A DNA stretch of 21,521 nucleotides from assembly GCA_036005845.1 (NCBI GenBank), contig DASYQD010000167.1, forward strand, positions 1 through 21,521, in the 5' to 3' direction. The DNA is from DASYQD01 sp036005845. GTDB lineage: Bacteria > Acidobacteriota > Thermoanaerobaculia > Multivoradales > JAIOJS01. The notes beneath the pieces are model-generated. The model did not search any database. It was not told where the DNA came from and saw nothing but the letters and a program-made list of their open reading frames with translations. This document shows, one piece after another, positions 20,544 to 21,521 of this stretch. Position 1 is the first letter of the stretch. Each line of letters opens with the position of its first letter. Both the position numbers and the translations under genes were made by a program.

Positions 20544-21368
20544 CTAGCCGCCGCCCTGGGCGGGGTCAATGCCGAGGCTCTTGAGCTGCTGGCGGGCGAG
20601 GTTCGCCTCGTCGCTCTTCGGGTAGCGGCGGATGACGTTCTGCAGCTGCACGACGCCCTTCGACTGCTCGCCGAGCTGCAGGTGCGCGTAACCCTTGCGC
20701 AGCACCGCGCTCGCCACCTTGTCGCTGTTGGGGTACTGCTCGATCACCGAGTCGAACTCGCGGATGGCGTCGGCGTAACGCTGCTGGCGGTAGTAGCACT
20801 CGCCGATCCAGTAGGCGGCATTGTCGGCGAGGTCGGTGGTGCCGAAGCTCTCCAGGTACTGCCGGAAGCCGAGGATCGCCAGGTCGTAGTTGCCGCGCAG
20901 GTAGTCGTTGTACGAGGTGCGGTAGAGCGTCTCGGGATCGGCCGCGGCGTTGCCGTTGATCGGGCCGGCGCCGTTGGTGCCGCCGGCGCCCGGGGGCGGC
21001 GCGTCGCCGGGACGCAGCCCCTTGATCTGCTGATTGGTGGCGGCGATCTGCTGCGAGAGCTGGGCGAGGCGGTAGTTGGTGTCCTCGAGCTTGCCCTCGA
21101 GCTGCTCGATCATCGACGACAGGCTCTGCAGCTCCAATTGAATGTCCGCCTGCGCCTTGAGCAGGTTGCGGTTCTGCTCGGCGGTGGTGGTCTGCAGGCC
21201 CGCCACCTCCTCCTTGCTCGAGCCCTGCTTCTGGATCTGCAGCACTTGCCGCTGGATGTCGGCGAGCTGCTGCTCCATGGCATCGAGCTGGCTCGAGCCG
21301 CAGCCGGCGGCGGCGACCATGGCCGCCGCCAGCGCGGTGAGGGAGAGGAGTCGGACGCGGACCTTCAT
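20544..21368 (-). CDS. cpoB: Tol-Pal system coordination protein CpoB (YbgF), lipoprotein form
   Basis: Periplasmic protein that links peptidoglycan synthesis with Tol-Pal constriction in division (274 aa). Order of parts: signal peptide with lipobox AAAGC (Cys23), a coiled coil at about 26-115 (LDAMEQQLADIQRQVLQIQ and following heptads), a Gly/Pro linker (PPPGAGGTNGAG), then tetratricopeptide repeats from about residue 145 (LYRTSYNDYLRGNYDLAILGF, ADNAAYWIGECYYRQQRYADA, and KVASAVLRKGYAHLQLGE). The E. coli protein has a signal peptide without lipidation, so the lipobox is a difference. The ATG at 21368 has GGAG three bases upstream and lies 14 bases after the pal stop; the frame runs on upstream into pal but is not conserved there. 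Confidence 0.93.
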   Translation of the reverse strand: MKVRVRLLSLTALAAAMVAAAGCGSSQLDAMEQQLADIQRQVLQIQKQGSSKEEVAGLQTTTAEQNRNLLKAQADIQLELQSLSSMIEQLEGKLEDTNYRLAQLSQQIAATNQQIKGLRPGDAPPPGAGGTNGAGPINGNAAADPETLYRTSYNDYLRGNYDLAILGFRQYLESFGTTDLADNAAYWIGECYYRQQRYADAIREFDSVIEQYPNSDKVASAVLRKGYAHLQLGEQSKGVVQLQNVIRRYPKSDEANLARQQLKSLGIDPAQGGG

Positions 21369-21382
21369 GCGCTCCGCGTCGG

Positions 21383-21521
21383 TTATCCGACGTTGGTACG
21401 GCCGGTGATGGTGAAGTGGGCGCGGCGGTTCTGCTGCCAGCACTCCTCGGTGCTCTCGCCGCAGAACGGCCGCTCCTCGCCGTAGGACACCGTGCGCAGC
21501 CGCTCGGCGCCGACGCCGAGG
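21383..21521 (-). CDS. pal: Peptidoglycan-associated lipoprotein, C-terminal fragment
   Basis: Only the last 45 residues plus stop are inside the window. They read ...RLRTVSYGEERPFCGE, then a loop with two Cys (PFCGESTEECWQQNRRAHF) and TITGRTNVG. VSYGEERP and NRRAHF are hallmark ends of the OmpA-like peptidoglycan-binding domain of Pal, which anchors the outer membrane to the cell wall. cpoB follows after 14 bases, the normal Tol-Pal order. The N-terminal part lies beyond the right edge. Confidence 0.9.
   Translation of the reverse strand, partial: LGVGAERLRTVSYGEERPFCGESTEECWQQNRRAHFTITGRTNVG

Overview
This is a GC-rich window from a Gram-negative, diderm bacterium. The outer-membrane genes (lptE, pal, cpoB) show the diderm envelope. 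The ihfA / MerR-regulator / tRNA-Pro block, small-family proteins such as NuoE-G, and TTG/GTG start use fit a deltaproteobacterial-grade lineage (Myxococcota, Desulfobacterota, Binatota or similar). I cannot name the phylum from sequence alone. Everything looks chromosomal; I see no transposase, integrase, phage gene or CRISPR array.

Layout. (1) 1-11139, minus strand: a respiratory complex I operon read as nuoA-E-F-G-H-J-K-L-M-N, with nuoN cut off by the left window edge. The subunit genes nuoB, nuoC, nuoD and nuoI are absent from the positions where they normally sit. A palindromic repeat and a 36-codon leader ORF that resembles the start of nuoM separate nuoL from nuoM. A sigma70-like promoter lies upstream of nuoA. 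(2) 11250-13685, plus strand: four genes that look like a small lipid/glycan set: a family 2 glycosyltransferase, a polysaccharide deacetylase, an acyl carrier protein and an ApeP/FabZ-like hotdog protein. The first three have a -10-like hexamer directly before the start codon, suggesting leaderless or nearly leaderless mRNAs. (3) 13686-13772, minus: tRNA-Leu(CAG) with a very good promoter. (4) 13865-16468, plus: der (GTPase EngA), a 309-bp gene-free stretch, ihfA-like, a MerR-family regulator and tRNA-Pro(GGG). (5) 16562-19986, plus: an unassigned membrane protein, then ribH-nusB-transglutaminase-lptE, the last three joined by GTGA stop/start overlaps. (6) 20203-21521, minus: the end of pal, cpoB and rpsT.

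How it works together. The nuo genes supply the NADH-oxidising module (E, F, G) and the membrane proton-pumping arm (A, H, J-N); the connecting module (B, C, D, I) must be encoded elsewhere if the complex is complete. The right half is housekeeping: ribosome assembly (Der), DNA architecture (IHF), riboflavin synthesis (RibH), transcription antitermination (NusB), LPS export (LptE), Tol-Pal envelope constriction (Pal, CpoB) and ribosomal protein S20. The parts least explained by standard annotation are the ACP/hotdog/glycosyltransferase/deacetylase set, the nuoL-nuoM junction and the gene-free stretch before ihfA.
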